NCBI GenBank assembly: GCA_037783545.1
Contig: JBBELK010000297.1
Location: 2,232,001-2,296,000, forward strand
Direction: 5' to 3'
DNA length: 64,000 nucleotides
From: Henricia sp. BOLD:AAB3569
Taxonomy: Eukaryota > Echinodermata > Asteroidea > Spinulosida > Echinasteridae
The notes below the pieces were generated by a model. That model was given only the letters and a program-made list of their open reading frames with translations. It had not been told where the DNA came from and did not search any database. Both the position numbers and the translations under genes were made by a program. Every line of letters begins with the position of its first letter. Positions within the stretch are counted from its first letter, which is position 1. Positions 34,871-45,700 of this stretch are shown piece by piece.

Positions 34871-36356
34871 TGTCAGAGTGTAGGTACAGAGAAGACTTAG
34901 GCAAGTCTAAGTTAAGCCATGCATGGCTGACCATGGCCATGGTCAGCCGAGTTGCATGGTTGTGCATTGTGTTCGTGATTTTCTTTTGTTTGAGTATGCA
35001 TGAGTAGTTTACGTGTGAACGAATGAATGGTTTTGGAAAAAGCGCGTTTTTGTGGTGGAGCAGATCTGTTTTCCGCTTTGCAGTGTGAACATCGCTGGGG
35101 CATACGGTGCCAGTCGTGGTAAGATGACAGCTTACACGTCACCAGGGCCACTTCCAGCGTGGTACATTTGAGAAATTTGGATGGGAATCATTTGCTGACC
35201 GTAAGTATGATCCATATGTTTGTGTTAATTTGACAATGTATCAATTTTTTGCATGTTGTTTTGACAGTTTGACAACTATCAGTTATAATGCAAAAATACG
35301 GTCACTTATTTTGGATACGGATGGTTTTGTCTTTTATAGATGGCTTTTTACGGCAGCCAAGCAAGCCAGGCTGTTGGTTAGCCGTCTGTAATGCCGCAAC
35401 CGAGGACCCCTGCGAGTTGACGCAATAGTGGGGTAGGACAAATTTGATTCCCAAATTTTATTAGGCGTAAGGCCAAATCAGCCAACGCCCTGTGAGAGGC
35501 CAAATAAGCCAACGCCTTATGAGAGGCCAAATCAGCTAACGCTTGTGTGATGCCAAATCAGCCAATACTTCATTTTGACTTTTGGACTTTGATATTTGCG
35601 TCAGTACGTGCGACGTACCTGAAATATATTTCTTCGATCCACCCGGTAGCATCCTACACGAGAGGGCGGAGTCGAGAATATCTGAGACTGGACGCGAGAG
35701 GGCGGAATTTACATCAATAACATTCAGCGTACGTGATTTATTGAGTATACCGCATACATGTAAACACACTAACTTGAGCGACTCGCCAAAGATTACTAGT
35801 GCATTTTCAGGCACTTTATCAGGTGATATTTAATGTGAAGTAATGTTACTATTTCGTGCCTTATTGAAATTGTTTTCGCCAGTGTTGTAAATAACTTTGA
35901 TTATATTATTGTTCTTATTCCCACCAGGAGAGGTTAAAATTATATAACCTAGCATAACCATAATACATCCAAATATATGAAAAAAGGTATGTGTCATTTA
36001 TTATTTTGGGAATCAAAGTTAATTGTTTATTGCTAAACGTTAGTACCGCTAACTTCATTGCTTGCTTAATTACTTTGATTTATCAGTTGCGTATTATGTT
36101 TTTTTCTTTTTGCTTAAACTCATTTGCCTAAGATTACAAAAGGCTGCATGAGTTTCTTGATTTAAACGCATTAGTGTTTCGCACTAATTTATTAACTTGA
36201 GTTTTGTTTATATAATTTAAATAAATCATTAAATTTCTGTAAATTTTACAAACTATTTCCTTTGTGTCACATAAGTGTTCAGTCGTGTGTTATGGGTAGG
36301 TTAACGACTCAAGACTACATTTCTTGTGAATCTTGAATACTTTTCACCGCATGACA
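34871..36356. repeat. Solo LTR, 1486 bp
   Basis: It begins TGTCAGAGTG, ends CATGACA and is flanked by GCAAC on both sides (34866-34870, 36357-36361). Copy A of the surrounding duplication has the uninterrupted site TTCGCAACGGAAATT. A TG...CA unit with a 5-bp duplication and no internal genes is the classic remnant of LTR-LTR recombination. It contains a three- to four-fold repeat of about 35 bp around GCCAAATCAGCCAACGCC (35470-35570). Its parent family is not present elsewhere in the window. Confidence 0.75.
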
Positions 36357-36501
36357 GCAACGGAAATTATTGATATTTACATGGTTTCAACATACTACGA
36401 AAATGGCAACCATTTTCGCACGCGTACTGCAAGCATGTTGTTTGCGCGCAGCCCGCATGCCGCATGCATGCTGTGCGCGTCAAGCGCGCGCTACGCGAAC
36501 T

Positions 36502-36722
36502 GCTTGCAGGGAGTGCTTGCAGGGAGTGCTTGCAGGGAGTGCTTGCAGGGAGTGCTTGCAGGGAGTGCTTGCAGGGAGTGCTTGCAGGGAGTGCTTGCAG
36601 GGAGTGCTTGCAGGGAGTGCTTGCAGGGAGTGCTTGCAGGGAGTGCTTGCAGGGAGTGCTTGCAGGGAGTGCTTGCAGGGAGTGCTTGCAGGGAGTGCTT
36701 GCAGGGAGTGCTTGCAGGGAGT
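36502..36722. repeat. 13-bp minisatellite, 17 copies
   Basis: GCTTGCAGGGAGT repeats 17 times with essentially no variation, followed by a looser GCGCGCAGAAGA tract to 36830. Because 13 is not a multiple of 3, every frame cycles through the same 13-residue peptide, so long ORFs on both strands here are artefacts. Confidence 0.9.
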
Positions 36723-36838
36723 GCGCGCAGAAGAGCGCGCAGAAGAGCGCGCAGAAAATCAAGGAGCGCGCCCAGGGAGCCTGGGAGCGCGCAGAAAATA
36801 AAAGCCAGAAAGCGCGCAGGGAGCTAGGGAGTGCGTAC

Positions 36839-37543
36839 TCTTGGCCCAAGACTACTCTAGTCGAAATTGGTTTGTGTACGCGTTGGCCATTCCCAGTATT
36901 GGGCCATTCCCAGTATTGGGCCCTCTTGCAGCACTAACTGGCCAACCCTTTGCTCACTAGAGTAGTCTTGGGAAGTTCTCCCGGAAGTTCAGCATTGGGG
37001 GCGGTACCGTTTTATGTAAATAGCTGCAGAGGGTTTTATGATGGCACACAAGGGACATGGCATACCACAGATATCTTTGCAAATATTTGCAATGTCGCAA
37101 TTATCTTCATAAACAAATGTATTTTGCGATGTCATACGCCTTTGCAAACATGTTTGTAAATATATTCGCAAACATTTGCAAAGAAACTTATGCCACCGAA
37201 AATATTAGCAACGATAAAACGGTCATGTTCGATGATTCTTGTAAGCCGCCTTATATTTCGAAGCGCGTGCACGCGGTGTATTTGGGTCACGCGCGCTCTG
37301 CGGTCGACGCATTGATTTACATACATATATAGCTCAATGGGTCGACGCGCTGTATTTGGGTCACTCGCTGATTGGTTCCCTAGGAAAGCCTAGGCAAAAA
37401 CAAAGAAAAAGTTAAAACTTCCGGGAGAAATTCCCAAGACTACTCTAGTGAGCAAAGACTGGTCCGTTAGTGCTGCAAGAGGGCGCACTATATGGCCAAC
37501 GCGTACACAAACCAATATCGACTAGAGTAGTCTTGGGCCAAGA
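36839..37543. mobile_element. 705-bp TIR element with compound inverted arms
   Basis: The ends TCTTGGCCCAAGACTACTCT and AGAGTAGTCTTGGGCCAAGA are inverted, with about 130-150-bp arms. Each arm also contains an internal inverted copy of the CTAGAGTAGTCTTGGG word (near 36957 and 37434). CTAGGGAGTGCG flanks both sides (36824-36835, 37544-37555), either as a long target duplication or because the target was a repeat tract. No transposase. Confidence 0.65.
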
Positions 37544-37555
37544 CTAGGGAGTGCG

Positions 37556-38700
37556 CAGAGAGCTCGCAGAGAAAGCAGAAAGCGCGCAGCACGTATACTG
37601 CGCACACGCTGCGCGCACTATGCGCGCAGTAGTCACTATGGTCTGACTAGACTGTATGTTGTCAGGGCTAACAGTTCACATATAAAAAAAAGACCATTAG
37701 GCTAGGCCTAAGTTTTACACGGGGAGTCTCCAGCAAAATTCGTTTTTTTAACAACACATCATACGTGATGGAAAGATTACCGTGCATGGACATCTAGTGT
37801 CAACTGGGACCCCAAGGCAAGCACTGCACATGATCATGATACGAGACAAACAATATTTATTTAAGTTCTTCCTTAGTAAAATTATTTTGTATCCTTAAAC
37901 ATACACAGTTTATAGATCATAAAAAGGCAAATTCGGGTGTCCGTGCATGGTAATGAACACACCTCCCACCACCCCGCCCCCTGCACTAAACTAGTACTAG
38001 TAGTATAAGTTTTTCCTCATAAAATCTTCATATTTCCCCCTCCAAATTGTATTTTTTTCATAGATTTGCACATGTAGATGATTAAGCCATTCATTGTAAG
38101 GACAAATAGTGATGTCCGAGTACGGAATTCTTTCCCACGAACCGGCCTACATGTACTCTACCCATGCCCATGGCCTTGCCTCCTGATCAATGCCTTACCG
38201 TACGTAGGGCCTATATACCCTGCAGCCGGTCAATATCCAGATTCCATTTCACTGAGTCCAACTTTTCAAGCTTTGAAAAAAGTCATCAAATTTTACTTCA
38301 AACCTCTCAAAACTACATTTAAAGTGATCTATAATCTTATGCAGTTAAAATGACATAAGCGTATAAGGGCTATTTCCATAACTTTGTCACTATTTTTACC
38401 GTAAAATTGATCAAAATGATGGCAAAGTTACCTGTGCTACATGTATACTGTACTCTGCAGCCAGCCGGCACGCGCGCATTTAGAAAAGCCCGTCCACGCG
38501 CGGAAACCTAAAATTTAACAACATGTAGTTGGCGCCAAAGAAAAAACAGTGGAAAAAGTCAATATAGAGGTTTCTAGCCAGCAAAGCTCATGTAAAAACA
38601 ATTTTATTCAAATAATAATTTTCAATAGACTAAAACTGACATAATTATTCTATTAGTTTCGTCCATGTACATTTCTTAAAATGACTGATATTAATAAGTT
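37556..38700. other. Intergenic, no recognised feature
   Basis: A GC-rich GCGCGCAG tract continues to about 37640. The rest is AT-rich sequence without supported genes. Confidence 0.4.
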
Positions 38701-38703
38701 TAC

Positions 38704-39143
38704 AGTCAACTCGACCGTTTAACCAACTCGTCCGTTGACCAACTCGACTTTCAAGTCGAGTCAACTCGACCGTTAAACCAACTCGTTCGTTAACCAACTC
38801 GACTTCAAAGTCGAGTCAACTCGACCGTTTGCCAACTTAATCAACCAACTTGACCGCTGTGCGTAGCACTTTTATGCCACAAAATATATATTTCCTTTCA
38901 TTTGCAAAAACATATTTTACCAAGCGCAAAGGTTCGCAGCTAGGGAAAGGTTTGATGTCATACATGTATTTCTGTCTGTTTCGCTGAAGATTCGCCTTTC
39001 GCGAACCATAACCACGTGTACCGCAAACTTTTCTCGTTGGACGCACTGCGGTCGAGTTGGTACAACGGTCGATTTGACCACTCTGGTTGAACATATAACG
39101 GTCGAGTTGGTTAAACGGTCGAGTTGGCAAACGGTCGAGTTGA
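38704..39143. repeat. Foldback built from iterated CAACTCGACCGTT
   Basis: The motif CAACTCGACCGTT and close variants repeat along 38704-38856. Its reverse complement AACGGTCGAGTTG repeats along 39050-39143. The middle 190 bp is unrelated. The arrangement is a foldback whose arms are short tandem repeats. Confidence 0.65.
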
Positions 39144-39316
39144 AGTGTTTGTTTGTTTGTTCTTTCATTATGTACTCAAGTCAATCACTGAGGCGCATGT
39201 TGACATTATGCACACGAGATCGATGTTGGGGGAAGGAAATGTAACAAAATAACATGGATTTATGGATTGTTTCCCCAAGTGTACACAAAATCATGGTGAA
39301 CTAAATGTGAAGGTAT

Positions 39317-40319
39317 TGTGGCGAAATCTCCTGAACCCAAGTCCTTCCTCAGGCCGAAGACCAACAGAGCAGTCTCAAGGCTAAGGGATGTAGATTCGTT
39401 TTGGTGGAAATATACCGCCTAAGGAATTGATTGTGAAACTCTAGCTAAATAAGTCAAAGCAAGCACAACAGGACACCTGATTTTCGGCGGACCACGACTA
39501 TGTTATGTTGTTTAATGAATCACACAATTGGTTGTAGATGATATATAAATAAACGGTATAATTAAGGAATTTGGGATTGGGAGACCTTTACTTATGCAAC
39601 CTGCTATGGGGCTTACCACACCAAGTACAAGGCTTACTGCCTTGCTATACGGCTGACTACAATGCTGACAAGCTACAACAAGCAGCAACTCTATGTACAT
39701 ATAGTAGAAGTTCTGAGGTAACCAATTATAAAACCACACACGCACCTACGCGTGAGGCTTACTCGGCTGCTGGAGTCGCTAGTCAACCGCACTGGGAACG
39801 CGGCCGGATGGAAGTCGGGTCAGTCCTCGTTTACCGCTATTCACCATAAAGGTGTACACCACAGCAGCAAACACTGACACCTCTCCCAATCCACGGCACG
39901 TTCAACCACGTTAGGCTGATGCTACTCCCACGTACGGCTTACTTGTTTTCCGCTCCAACGGAAAACGAGTATCGCTACACCGGGCCGAGTGCACGCAGCT
40001 CGCCGGCAACAACCTGGCGATCTCGCTCGGCTCCCTAGTAAGCGATACACTTACATACACGGCACACAGCCGGTCTCTAGTAAACCATACACAACAGCCC
40101 ACAATTCACTCTTCAAAGTTCGTGCTTACCTCGTGAACTCTCTTCGACACTCTCCACGTGTACGCGTATACAATGCACAAAGCAATGCTGGGCAGCGCGC
40201 AGCCAATCACGTCTCTCCGCGCGCAGTCACGCACACTGATACATTGCTCATCGGGGGAATTTCCCTAACTGCTCTAGTCTCCTAATCAGCTTACAATTAT
40301 AAGTCGCACTTTCGCTACA
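39317..40319 (-). repeat. 3' LTR of element 2
   Basis: 1003 bp, nearly identical to 48366-49364. Its inner edge (CGCTACA) is followed by sequence without a strong polypurine tract. Confidence 0.9.
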
Positions 40320-40781
40320 TTGGCCCGAGTAAAGCCTGTATCGTCCTCGTACAGACCAGCTTTAACAAAACTATAAGAAAGGGTGACTTTAACTTCAAGT
40401 CTCTACCTATAGCTATACAATCAAAAACCTTGAGTTTGATAAAAAATAATAAATAAGAGAATATCGCTTTAAATAAAAATCCAATCTTACGCTGCTGTTT
40501 TCTTATATCAAAAATGCAATGAAAGTCACTGTTTTCTATAAAAACACGTTAAGTCTCATTTCTTACGATAAAATGCACACTTCTGGAGTAGAAAAATAAA
40601 GTTGACTATAACTTATACACTTTTTGTCTCTGAATCTTAAACAATCATAAAGTGGTCTCTAAACAATAACAAGCAGTAACATGAGTATAAAACGCCAATC
40701 ACGGTGCAATCAGGTATACAAACAATAATTATATAATCATTTTGGCAAACTATAGTTCACAGGCACTCCCTGCCTGCAGTA

Positions 40782-41358
40782 CTACTGATTGGGACTCTCC
40801 CAAGTCGCCTCTACTTTGGCTAGGTAGACGCATTGGGTCTCTTCTTCCTTTACCATCTTGCCATCTACCCAGGTTTGACGGAAAATGTGTTCTTTGATGG
40901 AAGCCAACTTTCGTTTCTTCGCTGCGGGTGGCGACGACGGCGGCGATGCTGTGATTGCTTCCAACGATGGCATAGATGATGTCGTAGTCGCAGTAGGGGA
41001 CACTGGGGCATTTCCTCTCTGAAACATGCCTCGGGGCTTGCCAGACAAAGGGGGACGGACTGGTGGTGGTTGAACAGGTTGAGTCGGCTGACTGGGTGGT
41101 TGCTGGACTGGGGGTGGGGACTCTGGTCTGACAAGGGGTGAGATCGGACACGGGGACAAAGACAGAACATCGAGATCTCTTGCCCTGCCTGCTTGGTCTT
41201 CTGTAGGTGGTACTGGTGAAGTTGGAGCTTCAGCCGGACCTGGCTGACTCCACCCTGCACCGTTTAGTGCCCTGGTCTCCATTTGAGACCTCTCTGGCCG
41301 TTCGTCCTCCGGCCGAATGGCGTTCAACTCGCCAATATAATCTTGATGCAAACCACTG
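40782..41358 (-). pseudogene. Element 2 accessory region, proline-rich piece
   Basis: Minus-strand open stretch rich in P, S and T (PPPVRPPLSGKPRG), with a basic patch PAAKKRKL and an end near EETQCVYLAK. It lies between pol and the 3' LTR, where some Ty3/gypsy relatives keep env or other extra ORFs. It has no transmembrane segment, so it is not env-like. The companion piece with zinc fingers lies across the DNA transposon at 41361-42497. Function unknown; the basic patch could be a nuclear localisation signal. Confidence 0.55.
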
Positions 41359-41360
41359 TA

Positions 41361-42497
41361 CACACTAAGAAAAAAATACTCAAGGTTGCGTAAAATCTTA
41401 CCCTTTGTGGTGGTAAAAAGGGAACATGGTCGTATGCGGGGTAAAGTAGTACGCAACAGGCGTTGCGTCAAATTTTGCTCAATTAATGCGTCAAATGAAT
41501 ACCCAACGACGACGTCAAAATTATTACCCAACTTTATTGCGTCAAATTTTACCCAGTAAATGGGTCATTATTTTACTCTGTATTGGGTCCAATGTTAGAC
41601 AAATAGTGTTTGTCCTAACCAATGTTGAGTATTTTTTCCTCAATTATTGAGTTATTTGTGTAGGTTTTTACTCTTGTTGGGTTTTCGAACCTTTTTAATG
41701 TGTGATGTTTAGCACACTTATACCCATTATTTATCGGGTAATTCTGCTATGCTCATAGGTCAAACGACGTTGAAGTCAAATAAAATATAGACAAATCTTA
41801 CAAAGTTGAGGGCTTGTTCAGGTATATAGTGGAGGACACACAGATAGCCGTAAAACACGCTGTAGTATAATAGGGGTAGGCTTGCATTAAACTAGCCAAG
41901 TTGTCCATGGATTTCCGCGACAGTGTAAATGGTTGACGAGCTGTGCATTGTCCGCGTATACACAACGCCATGACAACATGGCCGCTCGCATGTGCTGTAC
42001 TCACTGTCATGTCAGATATACCCTTGAATTACTGGACGTCTTTTAATGCAAACCTTCCCTGAAAAAAAACGTGCCCCAGTGTGTCCCAGTTATCCTATTT
42101 ACCTTCGAGTGTCATCCATTGCCTGAACAAGCCCTTATAATGTAAGATTTGTCTTGATTTTCTGCCTGTCGACTTCAACGACGTTCGACCTCTGCGTGCA
42201 AGCGTGCTGTTCGACCACGTGCGCCCGCTTACTCAATTAGAGACAGTTTTTACGCAGTTACGAACGTAAACGTGAAGCTGGTAGTATGTTGTTGCGTAAA
42301 TCTTACCCAATAGTAAGGGAGTGTGCTTTCGCGGACACAAAGTTGCGTTCTTTTTTGACGCACTGTGGAAAGGTACAAATTAGCTCTTGCGAGGTACATG
42401 CAAAATCACCACTTTACCCAACATTGCCTACAAAACTACGCAACTTTTGTACCCAACACTTTTACGCAGCTATTTATTGCACTTTTTTTTTAGAGTG
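41361..42497. mobile_element. 1.1-kb TA-target DNA transposon in element 2
   Basis: The ends CACACTAAGAAAAAAA and TTTTTTTTTAGAGTG are imperfect inverted repeats, with TA at each side (41359-41360, 42498-42499). Subterminal words GCGTMAAWTTTTACCC recur several times near both ends. A nested inverted-repeat element lies at about 41762-42190 (GGGCTTGTTCAGG / CCTGAACAAGCCC arms). No transposase. Confidence 0.65.
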
Positions 42498-42499
42498 TA

Positions 42500-42688
42500 G
42501 TGACGCCTCATCGTATCACTACGTGTTGACCTATAAGAACATCTCTTGCAGTAGAGATACTTCACTGGACCATGTGACTCATGGACGTGTCTCCAGAGAC
42601 TTTGGCGCTGCCAATACCAATTCAAGCACATGGTGCACTTGAATTTTCTGGGCTTCTTCTGCCGTTTCCTGACCACGTTTCTCTTCAT
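42500..42688 (-). pseudogene. Element 2 accessory region, C2H2 zinc-finger piece
   Basis: Minus-strand reading with a basic start (RKRQKKPRKFKC), then two C2H2 fingers: C-x2-C...H-x4-H around CTMCLNWYWQRQSLWRHVH, and C-x2-C...H around YCKRCSYRSTRSDTMRRH. Such fingers bind DNA or RNA. Lying inside the retrotransposon, downstream of pol and on the same strand, it is likely a captured host-type zinc-finger module. Its neighbour piece is at 40782-41358. Confidence 0.6.
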
Positions 42689-42789
42689 CGTTCTCGTCTG
42701 ATGGATAAGAACATAAAAGAAACGACATGGTTTAGTTTAGGCCTAACTCATGCAACATCTGACAATATAATCTACAACTAGGCTGAGGC

Positions 42790-45700
42790 CTACTCTACGT
42801 AACGAAGGGGGAGTCGCCTATTGCGCTTTGGATTACGCCTTGGCACTAATCCCTCCTCGTTCTCCAATTGAGACTGTGGCTCTGACTCTTGAGCCTCTAC
42901 ACCGCCTAATTGTGTCTCCTCCGGACACGATTCCTCCATCAGAACCTCGGCACTTTCTTGTACCTCTACTACTGTCTCTGATGTGGCGTTTACCACTTCT
43001 GAATCTTTTTCTCTAGGATTCTGCCACTTCTTGTACTCCCAGGGTACAAGAGGTTTACCCACGTATAGTTTCAGTCGATCACTGTGTACCACACGGGGTT
43101 TGCTACTTGGTCGCAACTGAATGCGAAACGTCACATCTGATAAACGGCTAACTATTAGCCATGGCCCCTCCCACCTAAGCATCAGCTTGGGGGACACGCC
43201 CTTTTTCCTTGCTGGATTGAATAGCCAAACAAATTGACCTTCTTTGAAACCGCTATGAGCCGCTCGGCGGTCATAGTTTCGCTTCTGTCTCCGGGCATTG
43301 TTTCCAAAACACTCTTGGGCCCTTTGGTGTGCAGTCTGCATATTCCTACGCAGGTTCTCTGCAAAGTCTAGCCCATGATCACCTTCACTTCTTTGACATT
43401 CAGTCACCAAGTCAATCGGTAGACTGACTTCTCTGCCTAACATTAGCATATTGGGTGATTCACCCGTAGAGTCTTGGGGCGTACACCGGTATGCGCACGT
43501 GGCGTACGGGAGGAACTCATCCCAGTCCCGTTGCCGTCTCTTGGGATCAATCATTACCGATACGATGTTAATTAGCGTCTTGTTAAAACGCTCAATTAAT
43601 CCATCGGATTTTGGGTTGTAGGCAGTAGTACGAGTTTTACTAATGCCTAACAACCGACACACCTCAGCAAAAACCTCAGACTCGAAGTTAGTCCCTTGGT
43701 CCGAGTGCAGTTCCTGAGGAACTCCGAATCTGCAGATGAACTCATTCACCACCTTAAGGGCTACTGTAGTGGCGGTGGCATCCGGAAGTGGATATGCCTC
43801 CATCCATTTTGTACAGTAGTCACCAATGACTAGGATCCACCGGTTTCCACTGTCACTCATGGGCAGCGGCCCGAGCAAATCCAAAGCTACCCGTTCCATG
43901 GGTACACCAACTCTATATTGCTGTAAGGGTGCTCTGCCCTTTTTGGCTGGCGATTTCCGCCTAGCACACATGTCACAACTTCGAACAAAGGAGCGGATAT
44001 CGGCCGCTATACCTGGCCAGTAATAGCGCAGCCTCACCTTGGCTTCGGTCTTCCTGACTCCAAGGTGACCACTAAGCTGTCCTCCATGCAACTCTGCCAG
44101 GATTTCTTTACGGTGGCTTACCGGCAGCACCAACCGCCATCTTACCACTTTTCCATCATCGGACTCCCACCTCCGATAGAGGACTCCGCTTCTAACAACC
44201 AATTGGTCCCACAACGACCACAATGTCTTGCTCGAGGCTCGAGAATGGGACAGTTCCTTCCAAGCTGGCCGGCTGTCGCCTCTCTCCTTGGCTTCAATGA
44301 GCCAACCCATGGACTCTTCGGCCAACTGGGCCTCTCTCAAGATTTCATTTGTCATTGCCGGCTCAGCTACTGTGCCCCTGGCCAGTGATTCCTCTGGCTT
44401 AGCCTGGCTCATAGAATCTTCTTGTATTTTGTCATCCTCAGCAGCGGCCTCACTTCGGCCACACTGCTTACAGGGCCGTCGCGACAGCCCATCAGCATTG
44501 CCGTGCTTGTTCCCCGGCCTATGCTGAATCTCAACGTCATACTCCGAAATACTCTGAATCCATCTTGCCAGCTGACCTTCGGGGTCCTTGAAATTGATTA
44601 ACCACCGAAGTGCGGCGTGGTCTGTCCTCAATGTCACCTTCCGGCCGTACAAATACTGCCTGAAGTTCTTAAGATACACGACTACAGCCAACAACTCTCG
44701 TCGTGTCACGCAATAATTGCGTTCGGCTTTGCTTAGCTTACGACTGGCGTAAGCTAGGACTTTTTCCTCTCCGTCTTGGATCTGGGACAAAACCCCACCT
44801 ATGCCGTCTCCACTGGCATCGGTGTCCAAAATGAAATTGCCTTCCGGAATTGGATAGGACAAGATCGGGGCAGACTGGAGCCTAACCTTAAGCTCATCAA
44901 ATGCCACCTGACATGCTTCGCTCCAGACAAACTCCCTTGCCTTCTCAGTCAGGGCATGGAGTGGACTCGCAATCTGAGCGAAACCTCCGATAAACTTCCT
45001 GTAATAGGACGCGAGCCCCAAGAAACTTCTCACGTCCCTTACACACTGCGGGACCGGCCAGTCTACAACGGCCTGGACCTTCTTGGGGTCTGTAGCCACC
45101 CCATCTGCTGATACGATGTGGCCCAAATAAGTCACTGATCGTTGAAATAAATGACACTTGCTGGGCTTCAGTTTTAGCCCGGTGTCTCTCAACCTACCCA
45201 ACACCACACGGAGACGCTCTTGAGTCTCCTCCACTGTTCGACCAAAAACAATGATGTCATCTAGGTAAATCAATAAGATTTCCCACTGTAGACCATGCAT
45301 GATCTGCTCCATAAGGCGCTCAAATGTTGCAGGAGCGTTGCATAACCCAAAGGGCATGCACTTCCAGCGGAACAGTCCATTCCTCACTACGAAGGATGAC
45401 TTCTGGCTGGCGTCCTCGTCAAGAGTTACCTGCCAGTACCCTGACGCTAAGTCTAGGGTACAAAACCATTTTGCACCTTGCAACGCATCGAAAGTTTCAT
45501 CAATGCGCGGCACAGGATACGCGTCCTTGATGGTGACAGAGTTTAACTTCCGGTAATCTACACAGAAGCGCTTTGTTCCATCCTTTTTGCCAACTAGAAC
45601 CACGTTCGCAGCCCACGGACTGTCGGACGGTTCTATTAATCCTCTCCTCTGAAGATCGTCAACCTGTCTCAGGATCTCCTCCTGGTGACAGTATGGGTGG

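Larger units (their letters stand above)
32994..36395. repeat. Duplicated segment, copy B
   Basis: Direct copy of 13000-15217. About 300 bp (33480-33770) replaces the zinc-finger exon of copy A. A 1486-bp solo LTR (34871-36356) is inserted near its right end. Confidence 0.85.

Noticed and set aside
36502-36722. CRISPR-like regular repeat
   Set aside because: Units are contiguous with no spacers, in an animal genome; it is a minisatellite.
36367-36937. Four overlapping long ORFs on both strands (AGSACRECLQGVL repeats)
   Set aside because: Produced by the 13-bp minisatellite, which keeps all frames open.
40865-41260. 131-residue Q/H-rich ORF
   Set aside because: Alternate-frame shadow of the proline-rich accessory piece of retroelement 2.
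44065-44527. Plus-strand ORFs of about 100 residues
   Set aside because: Antisense shadows of the element 2 pol frame.
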